Positions 31,618-43,856 of a DNA stretch of 43,856 nucleotides are shown here, in pieces (the first letter of the stretch is position 1; every line of letters starts with the position of its first letter). The notes under the pieces were generated by a model that saw only the letters and a list, made by a program, of their open reading frames with translations, was not told the origin of the DNA and searched no databases. The DNA is from Amanita rubescens (Eukaryota > Basidiomycota > Agaricomycetes > Agaricales > Amanitaceae): the NCBI GenBank assembly GCA_015039365.1, contig WION01000440.1, forward strand, positions 1 through 43,856, read 5' to 3'. A program made the position numbers and the translations under genes.

Positions 31618-34600
31618 TCAGGAAAGTCGTGGTACTTGGACGCTGGGAGGTTTCTTCCCCGCGGAATGAGAGTGTTTTGATTTCCGTTTGAGAGTATGGG
31701 GTTTGGGTCTAGATGGAGATGACGATGGGGATGGTGATAAGGATTGCGGTGGGGATGATTGTGTGGGTGTTGATGATGATGTGTTTTCGAGTTGGTCATG
31801 CGGTGGTGAAGGGAATGATAGGGTAGCGTTTGAATTTGGCTTTGGATGCGTGTGCATATGTGATAGGTCGGGTAGTGAGTGGGTACCGTTAGGCAGCCGG
31901 TTGTGGTATCTGTCTTCAGGTCGAGAGGGTGATGAGTAGAGCTCGGTTTTGGAAAGCGTTCTAGGAGCGGGATCCGATGGCACCGGAATACCCTCAATGC
32001 TGCTGACTTCGGTTGTAGACGAAACAACACTCTGCTCTCGCGACGATAACGTACTCGTCGAAGCAGAGGGAGAAACGAATATCGCTTCAGATGTTGTCTC
32101 GGTTGGCGAAGGGGGACTGGAGGGTGGAAGAGATCTCTTTCTCCCTGCTTCAACACTCCGAACAATGCGAGGTTCCAACCCCAGTGATGACGGCTTTCCA
32201 GAGAAGATAGAAGAGCTTTCCATTGATACGGGGATAGCGGGCCTCTCCTGCTTCGTCATGACGCCCACGCCCACCTCGCTCACCAACGTATTCACGCTCC
32301 CGTTCATCACGATCGTCTTCGTCCTCGGCCTAAGCGTCTCCTCCGACTCTCTTCCCGCTTTGTCCACATTCATACCATCCATCCCATCCGCATTCCTAAC
32401 CCCAATCCCAATTTCCACTCCACCTCTTACTTCCCTCCCATCACACGCGCTCTCGCCAGACATCTTTCTCGATGGATAAACCCCGGGGATATCCACCACC
32501 ACCCGCTCATAATATAGCATGAACGCAGCAGTCCCCTCCGCCAACACACTCTCAATACCGCACTCTCGCACCGAGTCGTCACTGATGCGTAACCACCCTC
32601 TTCCAGTACCCGGTCCATATTCCGAGAAATCCTCGCCATCCCAGACAAACCGAGGACGCGTCGAGGGTGATTCCTCCCTCCCCGAGTCCGAGTTGGACTT
32701 GGTGGAGGCTGTGGTACTAGTACCATCGAGATCTACGCCGAGATCAAGGTTAAGGTCGTACTCCTTATTGTTGACATCCTTCTTTGCACACGCTTCATCA
32801 CCCACCCCGTCTATCTCCAATTCGCGCAACAGTAGTGGATCCACTAGCGTTGGTGGAGCCCACCTCTTCTCCTTTGGCAGCCCTGGAGAACGGGGCTTCC
32901 GCCGATAGCAGATGTAGTGCCCAAATGAGTGCTGGCCGTAGTGGCATACTACGGCTGAGAGGCGATAGAGGGTGCGAGAGTGGTGATTATGATCGTGATT
33001 ATTGCGGTGATGATGGTGAGAGGACGATTGAGTGGGTGTTGTTGAGCGTCGGAGTTCAGAGTGGGTTGTTGTGCTCTTGGGTGGAGGGGTGGATATAGAT
33101 GTGGTGGGTTTGACGGAGAGGTTGCCTGAGGTCATGTATGGTGTTATGTCCAAGACTTCGGGGAAGATGAGACGGATGGTGTTTTTGGTGGCATAGTGGC
33201 CATAGATAGAGCGGTTGATGTGGAGGGCGAGGACGGGTGGGGGCTAAAGGGGGGTTAAATACGTAAGTCTGGGCTAGGCACAGCAAGGGTAATAAACGCA
33301 CGCGTGCAATCATTGCTTGTTTTGTGGCTGGGCTGACGACACGCTCCATCCGCACGTCTTTGAGGTCTTCTTCTATTCTACCCTGTTCTAGGGCCGATTG
33401 AACGCGTGCTTCCATACGCCGGTACTCTTTTAGACGTTTTTTCTTTGAATTGGAGGGGTTCATTTCGGGTTTAGTCGCTTCTTCGAGCATGAGAACGTCA
33501 TGCTGGAGATGACGGTAGGTAGCGACGAGTGAACATTTACGACATACGCAGTCGCGTAGTATCTCCAAGCGAGTGTACTCTTGTAAACAATCTTCTAGCC
33601 GACACATTGCCTAAAAAAGTCTGAAAATCAAGTTGTGAATCTTGCAGAGATAGAGATACAATGCTTACCGCAAACCTGGGAAGACTAAGCTGCATGTTGT
33701 CCAAAGAAAAGTGCATGACGGCTTCGGTGTACTCGCATGTGACACAACTTCGTCGGTTAGCCGTGAGACCGTCAAAGACACTTTTCCCAATCTCTTTGAT
33801 TGTCTCGGGGTTTCGGGATAAACCCCCCAAACCTCGGTCTCGTTTAGCTTCCTTATCGACAGCAGTGATCTCATTCTTCAGGCATTCGGAAAGGAGCTGG
33901 AAGAGCTCCTGTGCATCTTGGTGTTCCCGGGAGTAAAAGAGGGCATTTGTGCGGCCTTCGACGTTAGTGAGGGCGTCAATGATATCGACGGGACGGATAG
34001 AGTGGTAGGACGATCGAGGAGTGTTCAGTTCTAAGAGGTGTCAGATGGGAACGGGTGTATAGGCTAACAACAAACTTTGGAATAGATGCTGTAGGGTATC
34101 TATAATAGGAGTGGGGACGTCTAATGCCTCGGCGTTGGCGTGGATGGCGTCTACATGAGGCTGTAGATAGTACAGCGAAGCGAGGGCCTAGATATGGTGT
34201 CAGTGAGAACAGAGGACAAATTTAGTGGCCATACTTGTAAAGTCGAGTTCATGAAGCAGTATGTCCCTGAAATGTTGACGAGTCCAGGATAATAGCCATC
34301 GTTCTCGTCCGGGTCTGCGCTCGGGGTTAGTTGCATGTCGGGAGATGAATTAGAGAGCATACCGGGTTTAGCAGAGCCGTTCGCAGCCTCGTGGGGAACC
34401 CGAGCATGTTTCTTGGACAAATGTCTATGGTGATGTCGGTGACGGCCACTGGCGGAGCCCTTGGCTGTATTTGTGCCAGTGAGCCAGTGCCAGGGTGCAA
34501 AAAGACTGAAGTTGTCGAAGCCCATAAAATCGTCTGACCTGGAAGCAAAGAGCAAGGTACAAGCAGGGACGACCAAGAGGACTAGAATTGGTGCAAGCTG

Positions 34601-34639
34601 TTGAAAAAACGGGCTTTCGAGAAGGTCAATGAAGGACAT
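31618..34639 (-). CDS. Membrane-anchored ubiquitin carboxyl-terminal hydrolase (USP, Ubp1/USP30-like)
   Basis: A multi-exon USP-family protease. It starts MSFIDLLESPFFQQLAPILV at 34639, with one transmembrane segment (LAPILVLLVVPACTLLF), as in organelle-anchored Ubp1, Ubp16 and USP30. The Cys box, completed by splicing near 34320-34370, reads GLVNISGTYCFMNSTLQ. A further exon reads YYLQPHVDAIHANAEALDVP. Next come HQDAQELFQLLSECL, the finger part CVTCEY/CVCRKC (zinc-binding Cys pairs), PPPVLALHINRSIYG and the His box GQHSFGHYICYRR. A His/Asn-rich linker (HHHHRNNHDHNHH) precedes the His box. WLRISDDSVREC and AFMLYYER complete the fold. A low-complexity Ser/Pro tail of about 300 residues follows. 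Stop at 31618. It is probably an active deubiquitinase on the ER or mitochondrial outer membrane. It shares a 153-nt promoter with CDC7. Confidence 0.9.
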
Positions 34640-34792
34640 CTGCAGAGCGCATGTCAGAGTCAGCGCTGCCAAGATGGCACCGGCCGTGGTTCAGCGGTTT
34701 CCACGCCTGTCGCCAAGTCGCGCGTTCGATTCCCGCTGAACGCGTTTATTTTCCACGTGACGAACAACGCGTCGCGAACTTTCAAGGCAGGC
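34640..34792. promoter_or_regulatory. Short divergent promoter of the USP and CDC7 genes
   Basis: Only 153 nt separate the two start codons (34639 minus, 34793 plus). The interval includes the tRNA-like element. The minus-strand CTGCAG before ATG could also be a 3' splice site of an upstream leader exon. Confidence 0.6.
34680..34743 (+). other. Degenerate tRNA-like element with A and B boxes
   Basis: TGGTTCAGCGG (34687-34697) fits the Pol III A box, and GTTCGATTCC (34724-34733) fits the B box. Between them GCCTGTCGCC resembles the anticodon region of tRNA-Asp. The A-to-B distance is about seven nt too short, the anticodon stem does not pair, and the acceptor arms do not match. GTTCAGCGG and CCGCTGAAC form a 9-bp inverted repeat instead. 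I read it as a tRNA relic or a Pol III factor-binding site. Confidence 0.45.
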
Positions 34793-37289
<2,497 letters not shown>

Positions 37290-38049
37290 CGAGGATGGGT
37301 GGTGTATTATTTTTTTTTTGTTTGTTTGGCTCGCGGACGTTGTTCACGAGTGTTCACGACGTGCTGTTAAGATCAAGTACGGCGCAGGATTCCATATTTG
37401 GCCTTCAACGTTCAACGTTCAACTCCGACACCGTCCACTGTTGGTATCTGCTTGAGCAAATATATCTATCTATAAAGAACTCGGGAAGCACCGCCTGCGT
37501 CGGCAGCAACCTTGCTTGACTTGTGAAGGCTTTGCATGGCAGTGTCCGAGGCCAGAAATGAGACCTGTAAAAGTAGGGAATGGATGGTTCATAATTGATG
37601 TAGATCATTGCGAGGTTGAAAACAATATTTTCTTCACTAATTTACACTACATTTATGACTGATAGATATCATTCAAGTGAACAAGACATTGCTGATTATT
37701 GGACGGTATCACAGATTGCATCCACCAGCATTCACTGATTGGCAATTGCAGGGTCTCTCGCCCATCTCGGAGCGATCGTTGAGTGTAATGGAACTTTCTC
37801 CTACACTATTACTTAGATACACATGGACACCTCTCGCTATGTACCCCTTCTCGCATATACCGATGAAAACGAAATCAATAATATATTTTTTACTTGGAAA
37901 TGATATCAGAATCCGACTTGACGGTTTTCACTTTCACTGGATGTATAATACTAGGTAAAGAAAGATAAGGCAATTCGGTCCTAGACTCCTATTAGTGATA
38001 TACATACCGTTACAAAACATTATTGCATGAACCACGCTGACTTAAACCC
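37290..38049. other. Intergenic, 3' of CDC7
   Basis: About 760 AT-rich nucleotides with a T run at 37309-37320. No coding sequence, RNA gene or repeat was recognised. Confidence 0.5.
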
Positions 38050-40940
38050 TCGTGCTCGGTGTAAAAACTTCCGCCCGTCCTTCAAACCTGGGAAGAGGTT
38101 CTTGCGAGTTCAAGAGGCGCTGGACGATGATGTCGGCAGCCGAAGACAGGTTCTTCAAGAGAATGTTTACTATCCCCGACCATTGCCTCAGGCGTTTCAG
38201 TGGTGATGCACTGCATTCGCGAAACGTGCAAATACGTTCTTCTACACTCGTTTATCAGTGAGTAACCTCCGAGACGCATAACGTGAACCACCTAACGTTA
38301 GATCTGACGCACAACGTTTTTGTCGGAGCTCCCGGGGTCTATCAATCTCCAGCCAAGCGCGAACCGATTACAGCCGTACTTGCGTTGATATCTCCCTTCT
38401 TCTAACAACCGTTTTACGCGGGGTAGTCCATTGGTAACTTAACTCGCTCCGTGATTCGGGAAAAATATATTGACGAGCGCGAGGAGGTCAGGATCAATTG
38501 CACAGCCTTCAAATCTAACCCATCCTGAAGATATCGACGCAGGCAGGTCTCGAGTCCTCCCTTAACATCGTTGCCTTTTCAACTGCATTCAGTTTGGTTT
38601 CCCGCGTCTGCCGCTCAGCTCGCAAACTTAAGTGTGCCAGGCGGTCATTGATGAATTGCTAAAGTTGTTGTTATTAGATTGAACGGAGGTTGTAGAAGGC
38701 GAACTGAAACGACCACACTCTCTACGTGATCACTGCCGAGAAGAGAGACGTCGTTATTACTGTGTATTGAAACCGGAGAGTGTGTTTGATCGCGAAGCGT
38801 CGTTAAGCCCCATCTGCAGCTCTAATTAGACACCAAATGTTACGAGAACACCGACACCATGTCCATTTCATCGCATTCTCCGAAAGGCGAGGACAAATGC
38901 ATGGACGAGCCATCCTGATTCACATGAGTGGTGCTGGACCAGGGGCTTACAGAGAGAGTACAGCTGCTGGGGATGCGAGTGTGAGATATTGGAAGGCCAG
39001 AGCTGACAGCAAGGCGCGCGTGCGCCGTGCTGGGATTGCGAGACGGAGTTAATCCTGGGAGTTTACGGATGCCAACTGCGTTTCTCTTGCGTGATTCACT
39101 TTTATCTGGGTCTCCGCTATCACCATACCGCAAACATGATTCCTCTATTTCTATTCTTGCCCTCCTAGGCTCCTGCTCAAACTTCGCCCATTTCGCTCCG
39201 CGCTATGCGTAAAGCTGACCACCTCGCCTCTGTTCATGCTTTTGACTGCTTGATCCAATTCTGGGCTTCCGAGTCGACCGGTATCGTTACAGTCCTTTCT
39301 TTCTTCTCACGTCTCCGACTGCTTTAGTCATTCCTGTCACCCTGCCCACAGGTTGTGTCGATCACTCTGGTCGCGCGGAAATTGGTCACATTCAATATTA
39401 CTTTACTCTATACACCCGTCTTCTGAACATTCGGATCACGTTATATGAGTCTTCATCTTTGTCGATGCCGCACTCGCCTGCGTGCAACTCTTGTTTTCTT
39501 GTTCAATTACCGACCAATGTGCAAAGGTCGTGTTCACGCTGCAGCTCAGGCAAGACGTCAGGTAAATTTACCTACTATTTGGTAATATATAGTCCATATC
39601 TACTGATAAGAAGACAAAAGACAAAACGTGGAGATTGTTGTACTCGTCGAGTTAAGACAAGACGAAGGAAAATAAACACTGTACATGGGCCGACTTTTAA
39701 GCACCTCCTCCGGTCGACTCGGTGACCACTTCCGAGTTGTTGCTAGGTGCGGCCCGGATGGCACGTTCGATGGTTGTGTCACCGATAAATACAGGCAGTT
39801 GCGGTTCTGGGTTAGCCCTATTTTGTGCCACCCGTATCAATATAAGATTAAAAGCAATTCCTGCAGTGCGATCATTCTGCGTGTAGGATGGGTGAGATTA
39901 TATCCATATTTTTTGATGACATACAATAGTGGTCGCTATGACATGCCCATTCGGGGAACTGAGAAACATCGTAGAAAAAGCGGCAATACTGGTGAGGGCG
40001 TATAATAAACACGACTCGGCGATAAAACGGATTGCACAACGGGCAAAGCGTCGAGACAAAGTGTTTCTCCAGATTCGAAATACGATAGCAGCTTTAATTT
40101 GAATTAACACCATATAATGCAGCATAATCTATTCACTTACAGGTTGCATATATGTTTATGACGATGTTAGCAGCATAAAAGGATTCCTCTAGTGAATTAA
40201 TCTGATTGCGCAAAGTGATGGGTTCATTTCCTGCGAGTTTGTAGATCATGGCGTCCCACTGGCAGTACGCCATTACGAAAAGATTTGATATGTTGTATAG
40301 GAATAAGAGGAGAGGAAGGAGGATGATTCGCCATGATCTATTGTAAACTGTCCAACAACGGAAGATCTAACACAATATCATGAGTACCCGGTAATTCTTT
40401 TTGCGCAGTCACAAACCAAGACACAGTCAGTTGTAATTAATGTTAATGTTTCTATAATCGACTGGAGAGCTGGAGCTCAGCCCATGTATAATTCAATTAT
40501 TGGATTGCATACATTGATGATCGCGAAAGATATCGCGGTAGGGGTTGTGCCATCATGATGAGAATAGCTGAACACTTTTGCAGACCGACGCAGAGGGCCG
40601 TTACCGTGAAAGCAAAGTGGATGAGGGTAACGATTAAGAAGGGGCGTTGAATGGGCTTGCGCAGGGTCCCACCATCGTCCGAAATGATGAGCCATCGTAG
40701 GCACAGGAGAAACGAGACGAAATGTACGCCCGCTAAGGATGCCTCCAGGGTTATCGCGATGATATCTGTCTCGATTTCTGACAGCATTTTGCGCCTAACT
40801 TCGACGTCTAACTTGTCCCTAGCATTTATACTGTGACCCTTCGGAACAAAATTAGCAACATATCAGGTAGGCGCACAGCACAATCCCAAACTTGAAGTTA
40901 TCAGCAACACCATTACTGGTACCGAACATGAATGTGACTT
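38050..40940. repeat. Tandem segmental duplication, unit 1
   Basis: It aligns colinearly with unit 2 (40941-43370). Matches include the GAAGAGG(T/C)TCTTGCGA stretch (38093 and 41042), a block ending in GAGTAACCTCCGAGACGCAT (38259 and 41446), the region around 39535-39680 against 41905-42060 (TGGTAATATATAG in both), and the multi-TM gene itself (39697-40787 against 42102-43206). About 1.1 kb of unit 1 (38310-39500) has little counterpart in unit 2 and no recognised gene, so it is either an insertion or lost from unit 2. Confidence 0.75.
39697..40787 (-). pseudogene. Multi-TM protein, copy A (one-base frame lesion)
   Basis: Five exons by comparison with copy B: 40513-40787, 40417-40461, 40141-40366, 39925-40091, 39697-39876. 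Recognisable parts are MLSEIETDIIAITLEASLAG, LCLRWLIISDDGGTLRK, IFRCWTVYNRSWRI, INIYATSAIVFRIWR, SLLY-like LLYALTSIAAF and TAGIAFNLILIRVAQNRANP. Six or seven hydrophobic helices are expected. This is a mushroom-expanded membrane-protein family of unknown function. The summed exon length is 893 nt, one short of a multiple of three. The break lies near 40575, where copy B has six A and copy A has four. It may be a real lesion or a homopolymer sequencing error, so the gene could be functional. Confidence 0.75.
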
Positions 40941-43370
40941 TGACCCTTTGACTCCACACAGTGCTTGATGAAACAGGGGCCAATCCAAGTGCGCGGTAGT
41001 AGTAATGTGCTGAGTTAACCAAAATACACCCTCAAATCGAGGGAAGAGGCTCTTGCGAAGCCAAGAGGCGCCGCAAGATAGTGTAGCGCTCGCATGACAT
41101 CCTACTTTCTCATTCATCGAAGCCAGCTTTCAGATAGTAGTGTTAGAGAGCTTCATGTAGTTCTTGATTGCATTCAATTCTCGCGGGAGATAAGTGGAGT
41201 TTCACTAGCTTGCGTAACAAAGGTATCTTTCGGTATTTGCCGATTTCTAATTCTATGCTCCAGGAGGACTGCAACACGCCTTGGAGATTCGACGAACCGC
41301 AGGTCCGCATATAACAATCATCCCTTTGGAGAAACCAAAATCTTTCCGAATGTCTATCACCGCCATACCTTTCAATAGTTCTGCAGCGATGCACTGCATT
41401 CGCGATCGAACGCGCACCGACTACGCCCTTCCAATCACCATCGGTGAGTAACCTCCGAGACGCATAGCGTGAACCACTTCACTGTGTTAACCACCCTTAA
41501 ATCCGATGTACAACGTTTTACCTGGGGTCTACTATCAATCGGATAGTGGACTCATGATGCAGTTCAATCTCTCAAGAGAACTCTTCTCGTAAAGCTACGC
41601 TGTGCCTCCTGCTCAGTTTCAGGCTTACTCCAAGGTTTTGCTCACCAACATGGGGGGCCTAACCGAAGCCTGGGCCCTGAAGGCCATGCATTTATGATAT
41701 TTCCGAATGAGCAACTTCAACCTCACTTCTTGATGTGCCTGCTGCGGCAAATCACCGTCCAGCAGTGGGTTGCCAACCAGGGACAGGATATAATTGGGCC
41801 GAAACGTAAATGCTTTACTCTGTACACACGTACCTCTATCATGAACTGGTGGTTTGTCGAGTTTTGACTCTTGACCTTTGTCGACCGGTCTCCACATTGT
41901 GGTTGTGTTCACGTTGCGGCTCAAGGAAGGCACCCAGATAAATATATCAGCCGTCTGGTAATATATAGGCATGCGTATCTAGTACTAACAAGGCGAAAAA
42001 CAAAAGGTCTGAATACATACGTCGGAGAAAGAATAACTTCGCACTCATCGAGTTAAGCAAGAGGAAGGGAAATGAATTCAGATCGCCTACATGACAAACT
42101 TTCAAAGCCCTTCTCGGGTTGACTCGGCAACCGTTTTCGAGTTGTGGTAAGGCGTGGCCGGAATGGCGCGTTCAATGGTTGAGTCACCAACAAATGCAGG
42201 CAGTTCCTGTTCTGGATTAGCCCTACTTTGTGCCACCCGGGTTAATATGAGATTGAAAGCGATTCCTGCCATACGAGTATTCTGCGTGCATAGGTGAGAT
42301 ATAGTGATCCTGGCAGCGTTCAATTCGTGATGACATACAATAGCGGTCGCTATGGCATACGCATTGCTACTGCTGGTGCCAAAAGCGGCGACGCTCGTGA
42401 GAGTGAATGATTCAGCGATGACACGAATTGCAGAACGGGCAAAGCGTCAAGATGAACTACTTCTCCAGATTCGAGAAATAAGCAGCTTTGATTTCACTTC
42501 GAATCAATATCGTAGAAGAGCCAAGGCAACATAATATATTCACTTACATGTTGCATATATGTTTATGGTAATGGTAGCGGCATAAAAGGATACCATTAGT
42601 TTTGCATTATCACTCTGATTGTGATTGACACCGATGTCATTTCCTGTGCGTACGTAGATGGTATCCCAATACGTTGTTGCAAAAATAATTGATATGTTGT
42701 ATGACAATAAGAGGAGGTGAATGAAGGCAATTCTCCTGATCTGTTGTAAACCGTCCAACAGCGGAAAATCTGATACAAGATCGTGAGTACCCGGTGGTGA
42801 TTAACTTTGCTCAGTCACAAACCAGAACACCATCAGTTATAATTAATGTTAATAATTCTATAATCCACTGCCAGTGGAGAGTTCAGCATATGAATACTTC
42901 AATTCTTGGATTACGTACATTGGCAATAGAGATAGATGCCAAAAGGATACCAATAACAGGGGAACCTTCAAGCTGAGAATTGAATATTAATGTTTTTTGC
43001 AAACCGAACCCGAGGGCTGTGACTGTGAAAGCAAAGAGGGTGACGGTAATGATTAAGAAGGGCCAATGAATGGCTTTGCGCACGGTCCCGCCATCATCCG
43101 AAAAGACGAGCCACCGCAAGCACAGGAGAAACGAGGCGAAGTGTACTCCCGCTAGGGATGCCTCCAAGGTCGTCACAGTGACATATGCTTCAATGTCGGA
43201 TAGGATTCTAAGTATAATTTCAACATTGGGTGTTTATGCTGTGACTCGTCGAAAAGGTGTCAGAGCGAATGACGCATAGCCATGTAACTGGGAAACGATA
43301 AGGCAATTCAATCCCATTATCAGCAACATCATACCGGTATATCGCTTAACTTTATAATTAACCCTTTGCC
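40941..43370. repeat. Tandem segmental duplication, unit 2
   Basis: Second unit, from CAGTGCTTGATG near 40959 to the same type of sequence (GGTGCTTGATGTAAAAAG near 43379) that opens unit 3. Gene order and orientation are as in unit 1. Unit 2 is about 0.5 kb shorter. Confidence 0.72.
42102..43206 (-). pseudogene. Multi-TM protein, copy B (start lost, frameshift, stop)
   Basis: Same exon plan as copy A. At the place of the start codon copy B has ATC (43204-43206), followed by LSDIEAYVTVTTLEASLAG. Exon 1 then reads intact (HFASFLLCLRWLVFSDDGG, LFAFTVTALGFGLQK), as does the short second exon (WIIELLTLIITDGVL). In exon 3 one base is missing in NRSWRI (about 42735-42740), so the frame shifts. In exon 4 there are indels around SAIVF and an in-frame stop at about 42447-42449. 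The last exon (MAGIAFNLILTRVAQSRANP) is open to 42102. Multiple independent lesions make this a true pseudogene. Confidence 0.8.
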
Positions 43371-43856
43371 ACCCCCACGGTGCTTGATGTAAAAAGATCT
43401 GTTCCTGCGCGGGCTGTGTCGAGTAATATCATTGCGTATCACTGTGACGCTCGCGTGACATCCTACTTCTTGCACTAATGATTCATCACGAAACTGTCTA
43501 CTACAAATATATACTGCCCATTCAGTCCAACGTATTCAATCACAATATAGATATGAAGAACAATAGAACGAAAAAGCGACGACGAATTGACAGGCGAAGT
43601 CGTAGAGCCCTTCTTATGAGGAGAAGGCTGATTCTGAGTGGTGGCGTGGTATGGTTGGGCCCGTATGTTGAACGGTAGAGTTACCGAACGCTAATGAAAA
43701 CATTCGGTCTTCTTCCAGTTTAGCTCCGTTTGCGCATCCCGAATCAATATGAGATTGTAAGCAACTCCGGAGACAGGGAAATTCTGGGCGCATGGGTCGC
43801 GCGGTATTAAATTCATTGATAACGGCACAATGACATTTGTTATCGGGAACGCGCCT
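43371..43856. repeat. Tandem segmental duplication, start of unit 3
   Basis: It begins with the same GTGCTTGATGTAAAAA-type sequence as unit 2 and shares CGCTCGCGTGACATCCTACT (43447) with the region around 41090. It then carries the 3' end of a third multi-TM gene copy and leaves the window. Confidence 0.65.
43691..43783 (-). CDS. Multi-TM protein, copy C (last exon only, gene continues past the window)
   Basis: After an acceptor (gcgcccag) the minus strand reads NFPVSGVAYNLILIRDAQTE and ends in TAG at 43691. This is homologous to the last exon of copies A and B (AGIAFNLILIRVAQ). The expected donor of the preceding exon (ATTgtgccg, near 43825) is present. The tail after DAQTE is much shorter than in A and B, so this copy may also be decayed. 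The rest of the gene lies beyond 43856. Confidence 0.55.
   Translation of the reverse strand, partial: NFPVSGVAYNLILIRDAQTELNWKKTECFH

Noticed and set aside
31688..33098. Plus-strand open frames opposite the ubiquitin protease
   Set aside because: They are mirror images of the Ser/Pro-rich coding strand; their Gly/Asp and Ser/Thr repeats come from codon bias.
34680..34743. Functional tRNA gene between USP and CDC7
   Set aside because: Acceptor and anticodon stems do not pair and the A-to-B spacing is too short; kept only as a tRNA-like relic.
34601..34792. Upstream in-frame extension of CDC7
   Set aside because: It would run through the tRNA-like element and the USP start; the ATG at 34793 gives a sensible acidic N-terminus and exact frame.
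43478..43678. Plus-strand frame with a Lys/Arg-rich stretch as a small basic protein
   Set aside because: It lies antisense to the duplicated multi-TM units and no homologous frame is apparent in units 1 or 2.

Overview
The window looks like nuclear DNA of a basidiomycete mushroom (Agaricomycetes). Almost every gene is cut by many short GT-AG introns of about 40-60 nt. The core genes are eukaryotic, and the accessory genes belong to classes that are expanded in mushrooms (F-box proteins, multi-TM proteins with an ...AFNLILIRVAQ tail, PF10342 secreted proteins, a trypsin-like protease). No genus can be named from sequence alone.

Layout. 1-132: end of an unidentified coiled-coil exon. 1061-10743 (minus): a very large neurofibromin/Ira RasGAP gene. 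12110-14928 (plus): a three-RRM RNA-binding protein of the Nam8/Ngr1/Csx1 group. 15433-15505: tRNA-Val(CAC), 84 nt before RRP7 (15590-16681, plus). 16946-17519 (minus): a short secreted protein with a PF10342 (Kre9/Knh1-like) domain. About 17.5-25.2 kb is an accessory block. It holds two diverged copies of a ~1 kb segment on either side of a broken F-box gene, then an intact protease-like gene with an H-D-S triad and a start codon split by an intron.

25.3-37.3 kb is a dense housekeeping block: a WBP2-like GRAM/PPxY protein (minus), tRNA-Arg(TCG) with an intron, the 20S proteasome alpha subunit PRE9/PSMA4 with micro-exons, a mitochondrial DUF1992 (DNAJC28-like) protein, a small unknown protein, a small secreted protein, and a divergent pair formed by a membrane-anchored ubiquitin protease (minus) and the CDC7 kinase (plus). 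That pair shares a 153-nt promoter holding a degenerate tRNA-like A-box/B-box element.

From ~38.05 kb to the right edge there is a tandem segmental duplication carrying three copies of a minus-strand multi-TM gene. Copy A is nearly intact but one base out of frame. Copy B has lost its start codon and carries a frameshift and a stop. Copy C runs out of the window.

Several exon models were checked by the reading frame closing exactly to a multiple of three (RNA-binding protein 871 aa, RRP7 344, protease 528, WBP2-like 213, PRE9 263, DUF1992 459, CDC7 751, PF10342 protein 141). The housekeeping genes are not functionally clustered. They cover Ras signalling, RNA binding, ribosome biogenesis, protein turnover (proteasome and deubiquitinase) and S-phase control. 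The accessory blocks show duplication and decay.
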